Shown piece by piece: positions 33,789 to 42,487 of a stretch of DNA of 64,000 bases; position 1 is the first letter of the stretch; each line of letters opens with the position of its first letter. The DNA is from Leptolyngbya sp. BL0902 (GTDB lineage: Bacteria; Cyanobacteriota; Cyanobacteriia; Phormidesmidales; Phormidesmidaceae), in NCBI RefSeq assembly GCF_016403105.1, contig NZ_CP046155.1, positions 3,129,906 through 3,193,905 of the forward strand, given 5' to 3'. Both the position numbers and the translations under genes were made by a program. The notes beneath the pieces were generated by a model that searched no databases, was not told the DNA's origin, and saw only the letters and a list, made by a program, of their open reading frames with translations.

Positions 33789-35585
33789 CTAGGGCGTCAG
33801 CACTTTGCCTTTGAATTGGCTGGTGTAGAGGTCGTAGTATAGTCCTCCCATTTGGAGCAGTTCGTCGTGGGTGCCTTGTTCTACGATAGCTCCGGCGTTG
33901 AGGACGAGGATTTGGTCGGCGTGGCGGATGGTACTGAGGCGGTGGGCGATGACGAAGCTGGTGCGTCCAGCCATCAGGCGGTTGAGGGCGGTTTGGATGT
34001 TGGCTTCGGTGCGGGTATCGACGTTGCTGGTGGCTTCATCGAGGATGACCAGGCGGGGGTTGGCCACCATCATGCGGGCGATGGTGAGCAGTTGGCGTTG
34101 GCCCTGGCTGAGGTTGCTGCCCCGTTCGGTGAGCAGGGTGTCGTAGCCGTGGGGTAGGCGCAGGATGAAGTCGTGGGCGTTGGCCCGCTGAGCGGCTTCG
34201 ATGCAGTCGGCTTCGCTGGCTTCGAGGCGGGCGTAGCGTAGGTTGTTGAGGACGGTGTCGGAGAACAGGAAGGGTTCCTGGAGGACGATGCCGACCTGTT
34301 GGCGCAGGCTGTCTTGCTGGATATCGAACAGGTTGTGGCCGTCGATGAGGATGGCTCCGGCGTCGATGTCGTAGTAACGGGTGAGCAGGTTGATGATGGT
34401 GCTTTTTCCGGCTCCGGTGGGGCCGCAGAGGCCGATAGTTTGGCCCGGTTCGGCGATGAAGCTGTTCTGCCGCAGTACCCGCTGCCCCGGCACGTAGCCA
34501 AAGTCCACCTGGCGAAATTCCACGCGGCCCTCGATGGGGGGCAGGGGGATGGCGTGGGGGGCATCCTGCACGGCGGGGGCTTCGTCCAAAATTTGGAAGA
34601 TGCGCTCGGAGGCGGAGACAGCGGCGAGGAGGAAGTCCAGGGTGTTGGCAATGTTGATGATCGGCAGGCCAAACTGGCGGGTGTATTGCAAAAAGGCGGT
34701 GACGGTGCCCACATCGGCCTGTCCGCGCAGGGTCAGCAGGCTGCCGACCAGGGCCACCAGGGCCACATCCAGGTTGGTCAGCACCAGGGTGAGGGGACGG
34801 CTGAGCAGGGCCACGAACCGCGCCCGAATGCCCACTTCCATGGCGGCGCGGCTGACCTCCTCAAAATTGGCGATGGCTTCTTCTTGGCGTTGGTAGGCAA
34901 TCACCACCCGTTCGCCGCTGACGGTTTCTTCCAGGATGCCGTTGAGTTCGCCCATTTCCGCTTGCAGGGCGGCAAAGGCGGGGCCAGAAATGCGGCTGAC
35001 CATGCCCAAAAAGCCCAGCACCAGGGGCACAATCACGCAGGCGGCGATGGCCATGCGCCAGTTCAGCAGCACCATAGCCAGGATGATGAACAGCACCTTG
35101 ATGGTCTCGCTCAGCAGCATCCCCAGGCCGTTGCGGAAAAATTGGGCCACCACCTCGGCATCGTCGCTGACCCGGCTCATCAACTGGCCGATGGGCTGAC
35201 GGTCAAAAAAGTTCAAGGACAGGGTTTGCATATACTCAAACACCTGTTTGCGTAGGACGTAGAGGGCGCGTTGGGTGACGTTGGCCAGCACCTCGCCCTG
35301 GATCACCAGCAGCAGCCAGCTCACCGCCGCCGCCGCCACCATCCACCCTGCCAACTGGGTCAGGTAGGGGCCATCGAACCCGGCGCTGAGGCTGTTGAGC
35401 CCCTGGCCTAGGAGAAACGGGATGAACAGATTCAGGGCTGTGCCGACGAGCAGCAGCACCACCACCAGGGCCATTTCCCAACGGTAGCGGGTGACATAAC
35501 CGAAGAGCCGACCCAAGGCTTGCCGAGGGGGGGCCAACTCCGGCGGCGCAATTTTGACCCGATGACGACGCAGAAACCGTTTCAT
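33789..35585 (-). CDS. ABC exporter half-transporter, consensus-site partner
   Basis: Second gene of a coupled pair; its start overlaps the stop of the upstream half-transporter by four bases. 598 residues: six membrane helices, then the ATPase with Walker A GPTGAGKST (about 387-394), signature variant NLSQGQRQ, Walker B VILDEATSNVD with the catalytic Glu, and the H-loop VIAHRLST. The partner's signature is LSGGQ, and the partner lacks the catalytic Glu. The two therefore probably form a heterodimer with one active and one degenerate ATP site, like BmrCD or TM287/288. The substrate is unknown. Confidence 0.92.
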   Translation of the reverse strand: MKRFLRRHRVKIAPPELAPPRQALGRLFGYVTRYRWEMALVVVLLLVGTALNLFIPFLLGQGLNSLSAGFDGPYLTQLAGWMVAAAAVSWLLLVIQGEVLANVTQRALYVLRKQVFEYMQTLSLNFFDRQPIGQLMSRVSDDAEVVAQFFRNGLGMLLSETIKVLFIILAMVLLNWRMAIAACVIVPLVLGFLGMVSRISGPAFAALQAEMGELNGILEETVSGERVVIAYQRQEEAIANFEEVSRAAMEVGIRARFVALLSRPLTLVLTNLDVALVALVGSLLTLRGQADVGTVTAFLQYTRQFGLPIINIANTLDFLLAAVSASERIFQILDEAPAVQDAPHAIPLPPIEGRVEFRQVDFGYVPGQRVLRQNSFIAEPGQTIGLCGPTGAGKSTIINLLTRYYDIDAGAILIDGHNLFDIQQDSLRQQVGIVLQEPFLFSDTVLNNLRYARLEASEADCIEAAQRANAHDFILRLPHGYDTLLTERGSNLSQGQRQLLTIARMMVANPRLVILDEATSNVDTRTEANIQTALNRLMAGRTSFVIAHRLSTIRHADQILVLNAGAIVEQGTHDELLQMGGLYYDLYTSQFKGKVLTP

Positions 35586-37378
35586 AGCGGGGCACCCCCT
35601 AGCTGGGATTGGTAGATGTCTTGGTAGAGGGGGCTGCTGGCCAGCAGGGTTTCGTGGGTGCCCTGGGCCACCAGTTCTCCGGCCTCCAGTAAAAAGATGC
35701 GGTCGGCGGTGAGAACGGTGCTGATCCGCTGGGCCACGTAGAGTTTGGTGGTGGCGGCCATCAGGTCTTGGACGGCCTCCTGAACGCGGGCCTCGGTGGC
35801 CATATCCAGGGCGCTGGTGCTGTCGTCGAGGATGAGGATCTTCGGCTGCACCGCCAGGGCACGGGCAATGGAAATCCGCTGCCGTTGTCCGCCGGAAAAG
35901 TTGCTGCCTCGTCTTGCCACGGGCGCATCGTAGCCCTCCGGTATGGTGCTGATGAAGCCGTGGGCATCCGCCGCTGCCGCCGCCGCTACCAGTTCCTCCT
36001 GTTCCGCCTCAGGCCGACCGTAGCCGACATTTTCCCGCACCGTACCGCTAAAGAGAACGGCCTCCTGGAGGGCAATGCCCACCCACTGGTGCAGGATTTC
36101 CGGGGCCAAATCGCGCACGTCGATGCCGTCGATCAGAATGCGGCCCTCGGTCACGTCATAGAAACGCGGGATCAGATTCACCAGGGTAGACTTACCGGAA
36201 CCCGTCGCCCCCAAAAAGGCCACGGTCTGCCCCGGCTCGATGGTGAGGTTGATGTTTCGCAGCACGGGGGTGGGCGTTTCCCCCGGTGGGGCAGGATAGC
36301 CAAAGCTGACGTTCTCAAACACAATTCGGCCCTGGGTAGTCGCCGTTGCCGAGGGCAGAACGGGCTGGCTGGGTTGGTCGATGTCAGGCAGGGTATCCAT
36401 CACCTCAAACATGCGCTCCGCCGAGGCTTCCGCTGCCGTCACCTGGGGGGTAATCGTGGCCAACACCACCAGGGGTACCAGGATAGTAACGAGATACTGG
36501 GTAAAGGCCATCAGTTCACCCACGGTACTGTCCCCCTGACTAACTGCTCGCCCCCCAAACCACAGCACCAAGGCCGTCGCCAGGTTCACAATCAAGAAAA
36601 AGCTGGGCTGCAACGCCGCCACATAACGCATCGGGTGCAAAGACGCCTGCCGAAAGGCCTGATTGGCCCGGTCGTAGCGACGATTTTCGTAGTCCCCCTG
36701 CACAAACGCCTTCACCACCCGCACCCCGGCGAGGCTCTCCTGCAACACCTGGTTGAGGTCGTCCAACTTCTGCTGCTGCACCTCAAACAGAGGGGAAATC
36801 TTGAACAAAAACACCGCCAAAATGGCCAGCACCGCCGGAATCACCAGCAGCAAAATCCACATCAGCCCTGGACTGTTGCGGTAGATCAAAAACAGCGCCC
36901 CCACAAACATCACCGGAGCCTGGGCCAGGGACAAAATTACCTGCTGCACCGCCCCCTTAATGGCCGTCACATCGCTGGTCATCCGCACCATTAGGTCGCT
37001 GGTGGGGAACTGATCCAGGTTGCCAAAGGTGAAGGTCTGAATTTTGCGATACTGCCGCATCCGCACCGCATGGGCCGTCCGCTCGGCAAATTGCACGGCA
37101 TAGTAGGCATTGGCGATGGTAAACACCGCACTGCACACCGCAAACAACACCATCCACAGCACCGCCCGCACCATAGCATCACGATTGCCGGGAATAATGC
37201 CATCGTCAATGAGGCTTTGGCTCATCAACGGGATCAGCAGGGTAAACAGGGCCGAAATCGCCAAAAAACCCTGCGACATCCAAAAGGGTTGCTCGTAGCC
37301 CCGGTAAATCTGGATAAACCGCCGCAGATTCGGCAAAAAGCCCGTCAAAATTTTGGAATTCTCTGGTGCGAAGTTCAT
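35582..37378 (-). CDS. ABC exporter half-transporter, degenerate-site partner
   Basis: 598 residues: six membrane helices plus an ATPase domain. Walker A GATGSGKST (about 390-397) and signature NFSGGQRQR are normal, but Walker B reads ILILDDSTSALD (near residue 516), with Asp instead of the catalytic Glu, and the switch region reads VAQRIST with Gln replacing the H-loop His. Both changes are typical of the degenerate nucleotide site of heterodimeric exporters. It is coupled by a four-base overlap to the downstream partner gene. Confidence 0.92.
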   Translation of the reverse strand: MNFAPENSKILTGFLPNLRRFIQIYRGYEQPFWMSQGFLAISALFTLLIPLMSQSLIDDGIIPGNRDAMVRAVLWMVLFAVCSAVFTIANAYYAVQFAERTAHAVRMRQYRKIQTFTFGNLDQFPTSDLMVRMTSDVTAIKGAVQQVILSLAQAPVMFVGALFLIYRNSPGLMWILLLVIPAVLAILAVFLFKISPLFEVQQQKLDDLNQVLQESLAGVRVVKAFVQGDYENRRYDRANQAFRQASLHPMRYVAALQPSFFLIVNLATALVLWFGGRAVSQGDSTVGELMAFTQYLVTILVPLVVLATITPQVTAAEASAERMFEVMDTLPDIDQPSQPVLPSATATTQGRIVFENVSFGYPAPPGETPTPVLRNINLTIEPGQTVAFLGATGSGKSTLVNLIPRFYDVTEGRILIDGIDVRDLAPEILHQWVGIALQEAVLFSGTVRENVGYGRPEAEQEELVAAAAAADAHGFISTIPEGYDAPVARRGSNFSGGQRQRISIARALAVQPKILILDDSTSALDMATEARVQEAVQDLMAATTKLYVAQRISTVLTADRIFLLEAGELVAQGTHETLLASSPLYQDIYQSQLGGAPL

Positions 37379-37510
37379 CTAACCCTCCTCAGCCCAGCGT
37401 CCTAGAGAATTACCACGTTTTTCCAGGCTTAGGCGGATTAATTACAAAAGCCTAACAAAGGCTCCCTTGGCTTTAGATCATCCCTCGCGTTGAACCCATA
37501 ACCATCACAA

Positions 37511-37570
37511 TCCCAGGGATTCTTCGTGCGGCGACCACAGATAAGGGTGCCTCACCAACCATCCCTGGGA
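37511..37570. repeat. 60-base element bounded by a 10-base perfect inverted repeat
   Basis: TCCCAGGGAT (37511-37520) and ATCCCTGGGA (37561-37570) flank 40 bases. It lies between the acetamidase and the exporter pair. There is no T-run or target-site duplication. It may be a small non-autonomous element, an RNA hairpin or chance. Confidence 0.4.
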
Positions 37571-37624
37571 TAATTCAGCCCATGCTTAGGGCAATATCAA
37601 CGCTCAGATATAGGGTGCTGTCGT

Positions 37625-37651
37625 GTGCATTTGCGAAGCCATGCACCATCC
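37625..37651. repeat. Dispersed repeat copy 1 (GCATTTGCGAAGCCATGCAC)
   Basis: Matches 39527-39551 with about three differences over 25 bases and is itself an imperfect palindrome (GTGCAT...ATGCAC). It ends about 10 bases before the acetamidase stop on the other strand. Confidence 0.5.
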
Positions 37652-37662
37652 ACAAACCAGCT

Positions 37663-38985
37663 CTAAGCAACCCAGGTAGACTTGGGCATGAGGCAGTGGA
37701 CATGGTAAGCACCGGAATCCAGGCGACCAATGCGGGCATCCAGGGCCAAGCTAGCTAGGGAATAGGCATCCAGTGCTGCCAGACCTTTTTCGTCCTGGAT
37801 GCGTTCAATCAGCGCGAGGGCGGCTTGGTTCATGGCTTCCATCGCGTCAGCATTCACCGCATGGGTGACAAAATCCGTGCGGGTGTCCATCATAGGCAAG
37901 GGAGCCATGGCGGGGCCGTCGGTTTTGGGCAGCATACAGTACACGCCCTTGAGCTGGTTCACCACCTCGGCCACCCGGAAATCGCCATAGGTGTTCATGT
38001 AGCGACGGGCATCGCTGCTGTTCATGCCCTTCCATTCCGCCAGAAACTTGACGGTTTCCTCTTCCATAATGCGGATGGCGGTGTTCATGTCCCGGTCGTA
38101 GCCCACGGTCATCCAGTGGGTATCAGACTCAATCCGGGGCCAAGTGAGGGGCTTGTTCTTGATTACCTCTACGGTGAGATTGAGTTCGTTAAAGGCCGAT
38201 TCCACTGCCGTGAGGTTGATTTCGCCGTTGCCCTGCACTGCGTGGGAATCTCCCGACCACAGCAATGCCCCCTCCACAAACACCGGGATGTAAACCGTGG
38301 TGCCCGCTACCATTTCGCGACAGTCCATATTGCCGCCAAAGGGGCCAGGGGGAACGGTGCTGTACTGGCCGCTCTCGGCTCGGGCTACACCCAGAATGCC
38401 GGGGAAGGGACGCACAGGCAGCTCAATACCGGGCAGAAATTCCGTCTTACCCCGCGCCATATCTAAGAAGAAATGCTTGGCCTGGGGTTCGGGGAAAAGC
38501 TGCGGAAACTGGCCCAAACCCAATTCACCAGGTAGGTTCCAGTTGCAGCCGTAGGTGCGAGGCACGATTCGGTTAATTTTCACCTTCAGCACGTCGCCCG
38601 GTTCAGCCCCTTCCACAAAAATTGGCCCGGTAATGGTGTGGGGGCCACGGCCAGGATGATCCACCCGCAAACGGGTAATTTCTTCGATGGAAACGCCGGG
38701 GAGAACTTGGTTCTGAGAGGCCATCATCGTTTCCATGATGACGGTATCCCCCGACTGAATCCGAGCACGCGGGGGTTCTGCATTGTTAAACCAGCCCCAC
38801 TGCACCGTTTCATCCGTGGCAGGCAGGAGGTAAACCCCTCCCTGGTATTGCCCCACAAAGCCCTCCTGCAAGGCAATCATTTCTTCCCGATTGGTTTGAG
38901 CCTTAGTCTTGGAGGGATGCAGGACAGCAGCAGCGGCAGCCGTGGCAGCAGCGCTACCGAATAAGAAATCGCGACGTTTTGCCAT
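37663..38985 (-). CDS. Acetamidase/formamidase family protein, Tat-exported
   Basis: Hydrolyses formamide or short amides to ammonium and acid. The N-terminus is a Tat signal (AKRRDFLFGSAAATAAAAAVL), so the enzyme is periplasmic. The FmdA/AmdA fold is visible in VDHPGRGPHTITGPIFVEGAEPGDVLKVKI, DMARGKTEFLPGIELPVRPFPG, GPFGGNMDCREM and LWSGDSHAVQGNGEI. The frame extends to 39018, but the ATG at 38985 begins the Tat signal (440 residues). A GTA-N8-TAC NtcA-type site lies 68 bases upstream, which suggests nitrogen-starvation activation. Confidence 0.9.
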   Translation of the reverse strand: MAKRRDFLFGSAAATAAAAAVLHPSKTKAQTNREEMIALQEGFVGQYQGGVYLLPATDETVQWGWFNNAEPPRARIQSGDTVIMETMMASQNQVLPGVSIEEITRLRVDHPGRGPHTITGPIFVEGAEPGDVLKVKINRIVPRTYGCNWNLPGELGLGQFPQLFPEPQAKHFFLDMARGKTEFLPGIELPVRPFPGILGVARAESGQYSTVPPGPFGGNMDCREMVAGTTVYIPVFVEGALLWSGDSHAVQGNGEINLTAVESAFNELNLTVEVIKNKPLTWPRIESDTHWMTVGYDRDMNTAIRIMEEETVKFLAEWKGMNSSDARRYMNTYGDFRVAEVVNQLKGVYCMLPKTDGPAMAPLPMMDTRTDFVTHAVNADAMEAMNQAALALIERIQDEKGLAALDAYSLASLALDARIGRLDSGAYHVHCLMPKSTWVA

Positions 38986-39052
38986 AGATGAAAAATCGTA
39001 AACAAACCTAATCAACAAGGATTAATTATTTGTTAAGGATTTTTCGCCGGAT

Positions 39053-39066
39053 GTAGCAAAAAGTAC
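39053..39066 (-). promoter_or_regulatory. NtcA-type site upstream of the acetamidase
   Basis: A perfect GTA-N8-TAC palindrome. Read leftward, an AATAAT hexamer (matching TAN3T at all but the first base) starts 22 bases after it, the spacing of NtcA-activated class II promoters in cyanobacteria. The site belongs to the gene for an ammonium-releasing amidase. Confidence 0.65.
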
Positions 39067-39201
39067 ATTCACCATCAAAAATGCTGAGCAAAGAAAAGAC
39101 CCAGATGCCGTGACCTCCATTTAAGATCACCCCTGTTCTGTTTTGGCACAACTTTTGCAGGGCAGGGGTTTAAGGCTCCTTAATAGCGGCTCAACCTCAG
39201 C

Positions 39202-39462
39202 TCACTTACCCTCAAAATACTGATACCACACCCAACTCCCTACCGAAGTCAGCCCTAGCGCCACGCCACCCCCGATCCAACCGAGGCTGGGGTTGTAGCC
39301 GCCTCGACTGAGGTTCGTCATCCACAGGTGGGTGCGGTCATTGCCAAAGAGGGCGTCGGCAATGGCTGGAAACAGATACATCATCGCCGCCCCTACGATC
39401 AGCCAACCCGCCATGGAAACGAGGAGAAAGATGGTTTTGGCGGTGGATTGCTGGCCGATCAT
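39202..39462 (-). CDS. Hypothetical 86-residue membrane protein
   Basis: No family recognised. Two hydrophobic helices (about 9-33 and 58-79) are joined by a polar loop with DRTHLWMTNLSRGGYNPSLGW. The amino-terminal MIGQQSTAKT is typical of a cytoplasmic N-terminus. It is followed on the same strand by the acetamidase after 216 bases, but the NtcA site in between makes co-transcription doubtful. Confidence 0.65.
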   Translation of the reverse strand: MIGQQSTAKTIFLLVSMAGWLIVGAAMMYLFPAIADALFGNDRTHLWMTNLSRGGYNPSLGWIGGGVALGLTSVGSWVWYQYFEGK

Positions 39463-39492
39463 AGGGTTCGGGTTCGGGATAGACGTTGGTTG

Positions 39493-39551
39493 TGGGCCGT
39501 GCCCACCCTACAAAGTAGCGTAAGGCGCATTCGCGAAGCAATGCACCACCC
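39493..39551. repeat. Dispersed repeat copy 2 with GTGGGC palindrome
   Basis: GTGGGC-CGT-GCCCAC (39493-39507) followed by CCTAC and, at 39527-39551, a GCATTCGCGAAGCAATGCAC unit similar to 37627-37651. Comparable GCCCACCCTAC ends occur at 5960-5970. It lies just upstream of the 86-residue gene. Confidence 0.5.
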
Positions 39552-39672
39552 GATCTCAGCACAATAGAACATCATCCAAAACACCAAAAACGCCCAGATC
39601 TCCTAAAGAGAAACTGGACGCTCAGGTTGCCATTTAAGGCTGGACGACTTAGGACTGGATTGAGTCCTGAGA

Positions 39673-39771
39673 TTAGTCCTTGGTAATACGGGGGGGTTCG
39701 CGGAAAGCGATGGCAAAGAACAGGGTGCCAATGATGCAGGCAAAGATGAAGATGTAAGCGACAGCTTCCAT
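39673..39771 (-). CDS. psbT: Photosystem II reaction centre protein T
   Basis: A 32-residue single-helix subunit at the photosystem II dimer interface. It begins MEAVAYIFIFACIIG and ends FAIAFREPPRITKD, the hallmark PsbT tail. The start follows a GAGCTC-type weak ribosome-binding region. It lies 157 bases after psbB on the same strand, the usual cyanobacterial and plastid arrangement, with a hairpin in between. Confidence 0.97.
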   Translation of the reverse strand: MEAVAYIFIFACIIGTLFFAIAFREPPRITKD

Positions 39772-39844
39772 GGTTAAAGAGCTCCTACTCTATCTATAGA
39801 TAGTCTACAAGGATTTCAATGGGGTCTGCGCCCCTGAGAACTTG

Positions 39845-39898
39845 AAAAGCCCGACCGATGTTGCGAAACGCGGTTGGCGAAACGCTCACCAGTCGGGC
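39845..39898 (-). terminator. psbB terminator/attenuator before psbT
   Basis: Read leftward, GCCCGAC (39892-39898) pairs with GTCGGGC (39849-39855), followed by TTTTC. The 36-base loop contains two GTTTCGC copies. It could end most psbB transcripts and leave a fraction to read into psbT, or protect the psbB mRNA end. Confidence 0.6.
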
Positions 39899-39928
39899 CA
39901 TGGGTTAAACCCTCAGATCAAGCGTGGA

Positions 39929-41461
39929 TTAGACGCGCTCTTCGTTGCGGGTGCTGGTGTCGCCCACTTTTTGGAAGAAGCCCCACTCCACCTGTTCGGG
40001 GGAGAGGTCGGGGTCGATCCCGGCGAACACATCGCGGAACAGAGTACGAGACCCGTGCCAGATGTGGCCGAAGAAGAACAGCAGCGCAAACACAGCATGG
40101 CCGTAGGTGAACCAACCACGGGTGCTGGTGCGGAACACACCGTCAGAACCCAGGGTTTCGAGGTCAAACTCGAAGGGTTCGCCCAGTTGAGCCTTACGGG
40201 CGTAGCGCTTCAGCAGGGTGGGATCGGTGATGGTTTGGCCATCCAGTTCACCGCCGTAGAAGGTAGCGGTAACGCCCGTCTGCTCGAAGCTGTACTTAGA
40301 CTCGGCCCGACGGAAGGGGATGTCGGCGCGGACGATGCCGTCCTTATCCACCAGAACCACGGGGAAGGTTTCAAAGAAGTTGGGCAGACGACGAACGCTG
40401 AGTTCGCGGCCTTCGCCATCCTTGAAGACGGGGTGCCCCAGCCAGCCCTGAGCCAGACCATCGCCTTGGTTCATGGGGCCAACCCGGAACAGACCACCCT
40501 TGGCAGGGCTGTTACCCACGTAGTCGTAGAAGGCCAGTTTTTCGGGAATTTGAGCATAGGCCGTAGCCAGGGTGCCGCCAGCGTTCACTTCAGCCTGAAC
40601 TCGACGCTGAATTTCTTGCTGGAAGTAGTTGCTATCCCACTGATAGCGGGTGGGGCCAAACAGTTCGATGGGGGTGGCGGCGCTGCCGTACCACATGGTG
40701 CCTGCAACCACGAAGGCAGCGAAGAACACAGCGGCGATACTGCTAGACAGCACGGTTTCGATGTTCCCCATCCGCAGGGCCTTGTAGAGCCGCTGGGGAG
40801 GACGCACGGTGAGGTGGAACAGTCCGGCAATAATCCCCACAATGCCAGCCGCAATGTGGTGAGCCACAATGCCACCGGGGTTGAAGGGGTTAAAGCCTGC
40901 GGCACCCCACTCAGGGGCCACGCCTTGGACATGTCCGGTTAGACCGTAGGGGTCAGACACCCACATCCCAGGCCCCCAAAGGCCCGTGAGGTGGAAGGCC
41001 CCAAAGCCGAAGCAAAGAAGACCCGACAAAAACAGGTGAATCCCAAACATCTTGGGCAGATCCAGGGCCGGTTCCCCGGTGCGGGGGTCGCGGAACAGAT
41101 CGAGATCCCAGAAAACCCAGTGCCAGCAGGCGGCTAGGAACAGCAGACCGGACAGCACGATGTGCGCCGCCGCCACGCCCTCAAAAGACCAGAAGCCAGG
41201 GTTCACAGCGGTTTCGCCCGTGACGCTCCAGCCACCCCAGGATTGGGTGACGCCGAGACGCGCCATGAAGGGCAGCACGAACATCCCCTGCCGCCACATG
41301 GGGTTGAGCACGGGATCGCTTGGATCAAAGGTAGCTAGCTCGAACAATGCCATCGAACCAGCCCAACCAGCCACAAGGGCCGTATGCATTAGGTGTACAG
41401 AAATCAGTCGCCCGGGATCATTGATGACGACGGTGTGTACCCGGTACCAGGGTAGTCCCAT
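39929..41461 (-). CDS. psbB: Photosystem II CP47 reaction centre protein
   Basis: Inner antenna of photosystem II, binding chlorophyll a in the thylakoid membrane and passing excitation to the D1/D2 core. The 510 residues start with the invariant [19 protein letters not shown], show the six-helix pattern with paired histidines (for example [10 protein letters not shown] and HVFALLFF-type helices) and the large lumenal loop with [14 protein letters not shown]. An AGGAGG ribosome-binding site lies about ten bases before the ATG. It is divergent from the ferredoxin gene and followed by psbT. Confidence 0.99.
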   Translation of the reverse strand: MGLPWYRVHTVVINDPGRLISVHLMHTALVAGWAGSMALFELATFDPSDPVLNPMWRQGMFVLPFMARLGVTQSWGGWSVTGETAVNPGFWSFEGVAAAHIVLSGLLFLAACWHWVFWDLDLFRDPRTGEPALDLPKMFGIHLFLSGLLCFGFGAFHLTGLWGPGMWVSDPYGLTGHVQGVAPEWGAAGFNPFNPGGIVAHHIAAGIVGIIAGLFHLTVRPPQRLYKALRMGNIETVLSSSIAAVFFAAFVVAGTMWYGSAATPIELFGPTRYQWDSNYFQQEIQRRVQAEVNAGGTLATAYAQIPEKLAFYDYVGNSPAKGGLFRVGPMNQGDGLAQGWLGHPVFKDGEGRELSVRRLPNFFETFPVVLVDKDGIVRADIPFRRAESKYSFEQTGVTATFYGGELDGQTITDPTLLKRYARKAQLGEPFEFDLETLGSDGVFRTSTRGWFTYGHAVFALLFFFGHIWHGSRTLFRDVFAGIDPDLSPEQVEWGFFQKVGDTSTRNEERV

Positions 41462-41816
41462 TGACTACTCTCCTCCTCTAGGTAAAACAGTGAATGTTTT
41501 GGAAGTTGTCTTAACCATGCCAGATACTGATAAGCCTATCAGATAGGGCTACCAGATCCCCCACAGCAACCCCCTTTCAGCGCCGAACTCTGGGCTTGGC
41601 CAGAACGGCTAGGGGATAGAAGCTCATTTGGTACAGATCAGATGTAACAATGAAATTGCTTAAAGAAGTGTAACTACTTCAAATGCCCCCCGCAAGCTCA
41701 TTTGGCGACGATCTTGATCGCCGACGGAGCCTAAAACAACTGAGGGAAGCCGCCTAAAGCCCGGAAAACATAGCTTTAGTCAAACAACAGACGCCAACGT
41801 GAAGGAGTGTGACCCA
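41462..41816. other. Divergent promoter region of psbB and ferredoxin
   Basis: 355 bases without an ORF. It contains the palindrome at 41527-41542, and TGTAAC twice (41643-41648 and 41669-41674), half-sites that resemble HLR1 but with wrong spacing. It presumably drives psbB leftward and the ferredoxin rightward. Confidence 0.5.
41527..41542. promoter_or_regulatory. 16-base palindrome in the psbB leader
   Basis: CTGATAAGCCTATCAG has six-base arms, CTGATA/TATCAG, around AGCC. It lies 66-81 bases before the psbB start. It may be an RNA hairpin in the leader or a dimeric regulator site. Confidence 0.4.
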
Positions 41817-42119
41817 ATGGCTACTATTAAGTTTCTTAACGAAGACCAAGAGATCATTGTGGCGGATGGGGCGAATCTACGGTTCAAGGCGCTGGAGAAC
41901 CGTATTGATCTATACACCTTCAGCGGCAAGCTGATGAACTGCGGCGGCTATGGCCAATGCGGCACCTGCATTGTGGATGTGGTGTCGGGCGGCGAGAACC
42001 TCTCCCCCCGGACAGCGGTGGAGGAACGCAAGCTGAAGAAGTGGCCCAGCACCTGCCGCCTCGCCTGCCAAGCCACGGTGAACGGCCCCGTCACCGTCGT
42101 CACTAAACCCAAGCGTTAG
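41817..42119 (+). CDS. 2Fe-2S ferredoxin
   Basis: A 100-residue electron carrier with a ferredoxin beta-grasp fold. The cluster ligands are in [11 protein letters not shown] plus a distal Cys in STCRLAC, i.e. a CX5CX2C pattern that differs from the CX4CX2C of major photosynthetic PetF. A minor ferredoxin with a special partner is therefore likely. The strong GAAGGAG at 41801-41807 fixes the ATG at 41817 (a GTG at 41799 is inside it). Many cyanobacteria carry this gene beside psbB, and a photosystem-related role is inferred. Confidence 0.9.
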   Translation: MATIKFLNEDQEIIVADGANLRFKALENRIDLYTFSGKLMNCGGYGQCGTCIVDVVSGGENLSPRTAVEERKLKKWPSTCRLACQATVNGPVTVVTKPKR

Positions 42120-42257
42120 ATCAAGGAGGGGCGAAGTCTCCTCGTCCACTTGTCGTCGTAGTGCTATTTTTCCTGGCGGGGAGAGTGATATTCTAAAGGC
42201 GTTATAGATGATCGCCTGGTCGAGCATCCCTTTGGTTGAGAGTAGAGGCAAGCGCTC

Positions 42258-42368
42258 ATGGAAGTTAACAAGCTCGGTTTTGTGGCCAGCATTCTCTTTG
42301 TGTTGGTGCCCACGGTGTTCCTGCTGATTCTGTACATCCAAACCTCCAGCAAGCAAACCGGGGCCTAG
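42258..42368 (+). CDS. psbM: Photosystem II reaction centre protein M
   Basis: A 36-residue single-helix subunit at the photosystem II dimer interface. It begins [14 protein letters not shown] and continues [15 protein letters not shown], the characteristic PsbM core. A GAGG (42245-42248) sits nine bases before the ATG. It follows the ferredoxin on the same strand and precedes a terminator. Confidence 0.96.
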   Translation: MEVNKLGFVASILFVLVPTVFLLILYIQTSSKQTGA

Positions 42369-42428
42369 CCTTGGTTTTCGGTGGATGAATTGGATAGATC
42401 CCAAAAATCAGATTATCCGGTGATATAC

Positions 42429-42459
42429 AAAGGGCGCTGGCGGTTGTCAGCGCCTTTTT
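42429..42459 (+). terminator. Terminator after psbM
   Basis: AAAGGGCGCTG and CAGCGCCTTTTT form a stem around GCGGTTGT, followed by the T-run (42455-42459). It separates the ferredoxin-psbM unit from the peptidase gene. Confidence 0.85.
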
Positions 42460-42487
42460 AAGGAGTACGGAACTCATCGTAGACGCC

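Noticed and set aside
34299-36994. Long frames opposite the ABC exporter pair (318 and 408 codons)
   Set aside because: They are antisense shadows, rich in His, Gly and Gln, with no start signals or recognisable domains.
39842-40942. 366-codon frame opposite psbB
   Set aside because: Antisense shadow of CP47; no family features.
41643-41674. HLR1 site upstream of the ferredoxin gene
   Set aside because: TGTAAC occurs twice but 26 bases apart, not the ten-base repeat offset of HLR1.
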